Source of the DNA: Ilumatobacteraceae bacterium
Lineage (GTDB): Bacteria; Actinomycetota; Acidimicrobiia; Acidimicrobiales; Ilumatobacteraceae
Direction of reading: 5' to 3'
Assembly: GCA_021741795.1 (NCBI GenBank)
Contig: JAIOXC010000013.1
Location: 1-19,273 of the forward strand
Length of the DNA: 19,273 nucleotides
The notes beneath the pieces are model-generated. The model saw only the letters and a list, made by a program, of their open reading frames with translations, was not told where the DNA came from and searched no databases. Numbering within the stretch: the first letter of the stretch is position 1; each line of letters starts with the position of its first letter. Of the stretch, positions 19,237 to 19,273 are shown one piece after another. Both the position numbers and the translations under genes were made by a program.

Positions 19237-19273
19237 TGATTGCTGTCGTTACAACAAACGTCGCATGGATCAT
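19236..19273 (+). CDS. Start of an unidentified gene, truncated by the window edge
   Basis: Only 12 codons are visible (MIAVVTTNVAWI). The ATG overlaps the last base of the Rieske stop (TAATG) and is preceded by AGGAGG, so it is probably the next member of the bc complex operon. The hydrophobic start would fit a membrane protein. Nothing more can be said. Confidence 0.55.
   Translation, partial: MIAVVTTNVAWI

Overview
This window comes from an actinobacterium. The likeliest group is a moderate-GC planktonic lineage of the Acidimicrobiia/Ilumatobacter type, but the exact lineage is inferred. The evidence is a mycothiol glycosyltransferase (mshA), the rex-hemA-hemC-hemD-hemB-hemL block, an RsiG-type c-di-GMP-binding anti-sigma candidate, and gene order resembling the Mycobacterium tuberculosis mshA-ybjN-gpm-proC-hemA-hemC-hemD-hemB neighbourhood. 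No rRNA, tRNA, IS element or CRISPR array was seen.

Layout. Positions 1-1634 (minus strand) hold a partial MFS transporter and a histidine-phosphatase family protein. Divergent from these, 1672-2396 carries a MoaD/ThiS-like sulfur carrier overlapping an RsiG-like gene. Positions 2397-3690 form an AT-richer islet with a DUF2993-like lipoprotein-type gene and a four-helix membrane protein. Next come mshA and a YbjN-like gene (3716-5403), proC (5489-6289), a 213-nt leader with three hairpins (6290-6502), a SAM hydrolase/adenosyl-transferase (6503-7372), a 27-residue membrane peptide gene (7407-7490) overlapping in antisense the end of a seven-helix membrane protein gene (7429-8262, minus), and the redox-controlled tetrapyrrole block rex-hemA-hemC-hemD-hemB-hemL (8391-14283). 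A secreted or anchored unknown protein follows (14293-14910).

The right end (14928-19273) is a quinol:cytochrome c reductase locus. A membrane-anchored monohaem cytochrome c (minus strand) is divergent from an operon encoding a three-helix membrane protein, a 2[4Fe-4S] ferredoxin, a cytochrome b6-type N-terminal cytochrome b, a subunit-IV-type C-terminal cytochrome b and a Rieske protein. The start of one further gene sits at the edge. Haem made by the central block would feed this complex, and Rex (NADH/NAD+ sensing) gives a plausible link between respiratory state and haem synthesis.

The most useful general signal is a -10 hexamer TANNNT placed 6-8 nt before the start codon of about a dozen genes, which suggests widespread leaderless transcription. 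It fixes several start codons, and in two cases the TAG stop codon of the upstream gene forms the first half of this hexamer. Other points of interest are a single perfect RsiG c-di-GMP signature, a structured RNA leader with a possible loop-loop interaction, a Rex-operator-like palindrome upstream of rex, a cysteine in cytochrome b at the position that binds haem c-n in b6f complexes, and an IPEHLLKR-type motif occurring three times in two bc-complex proteins.
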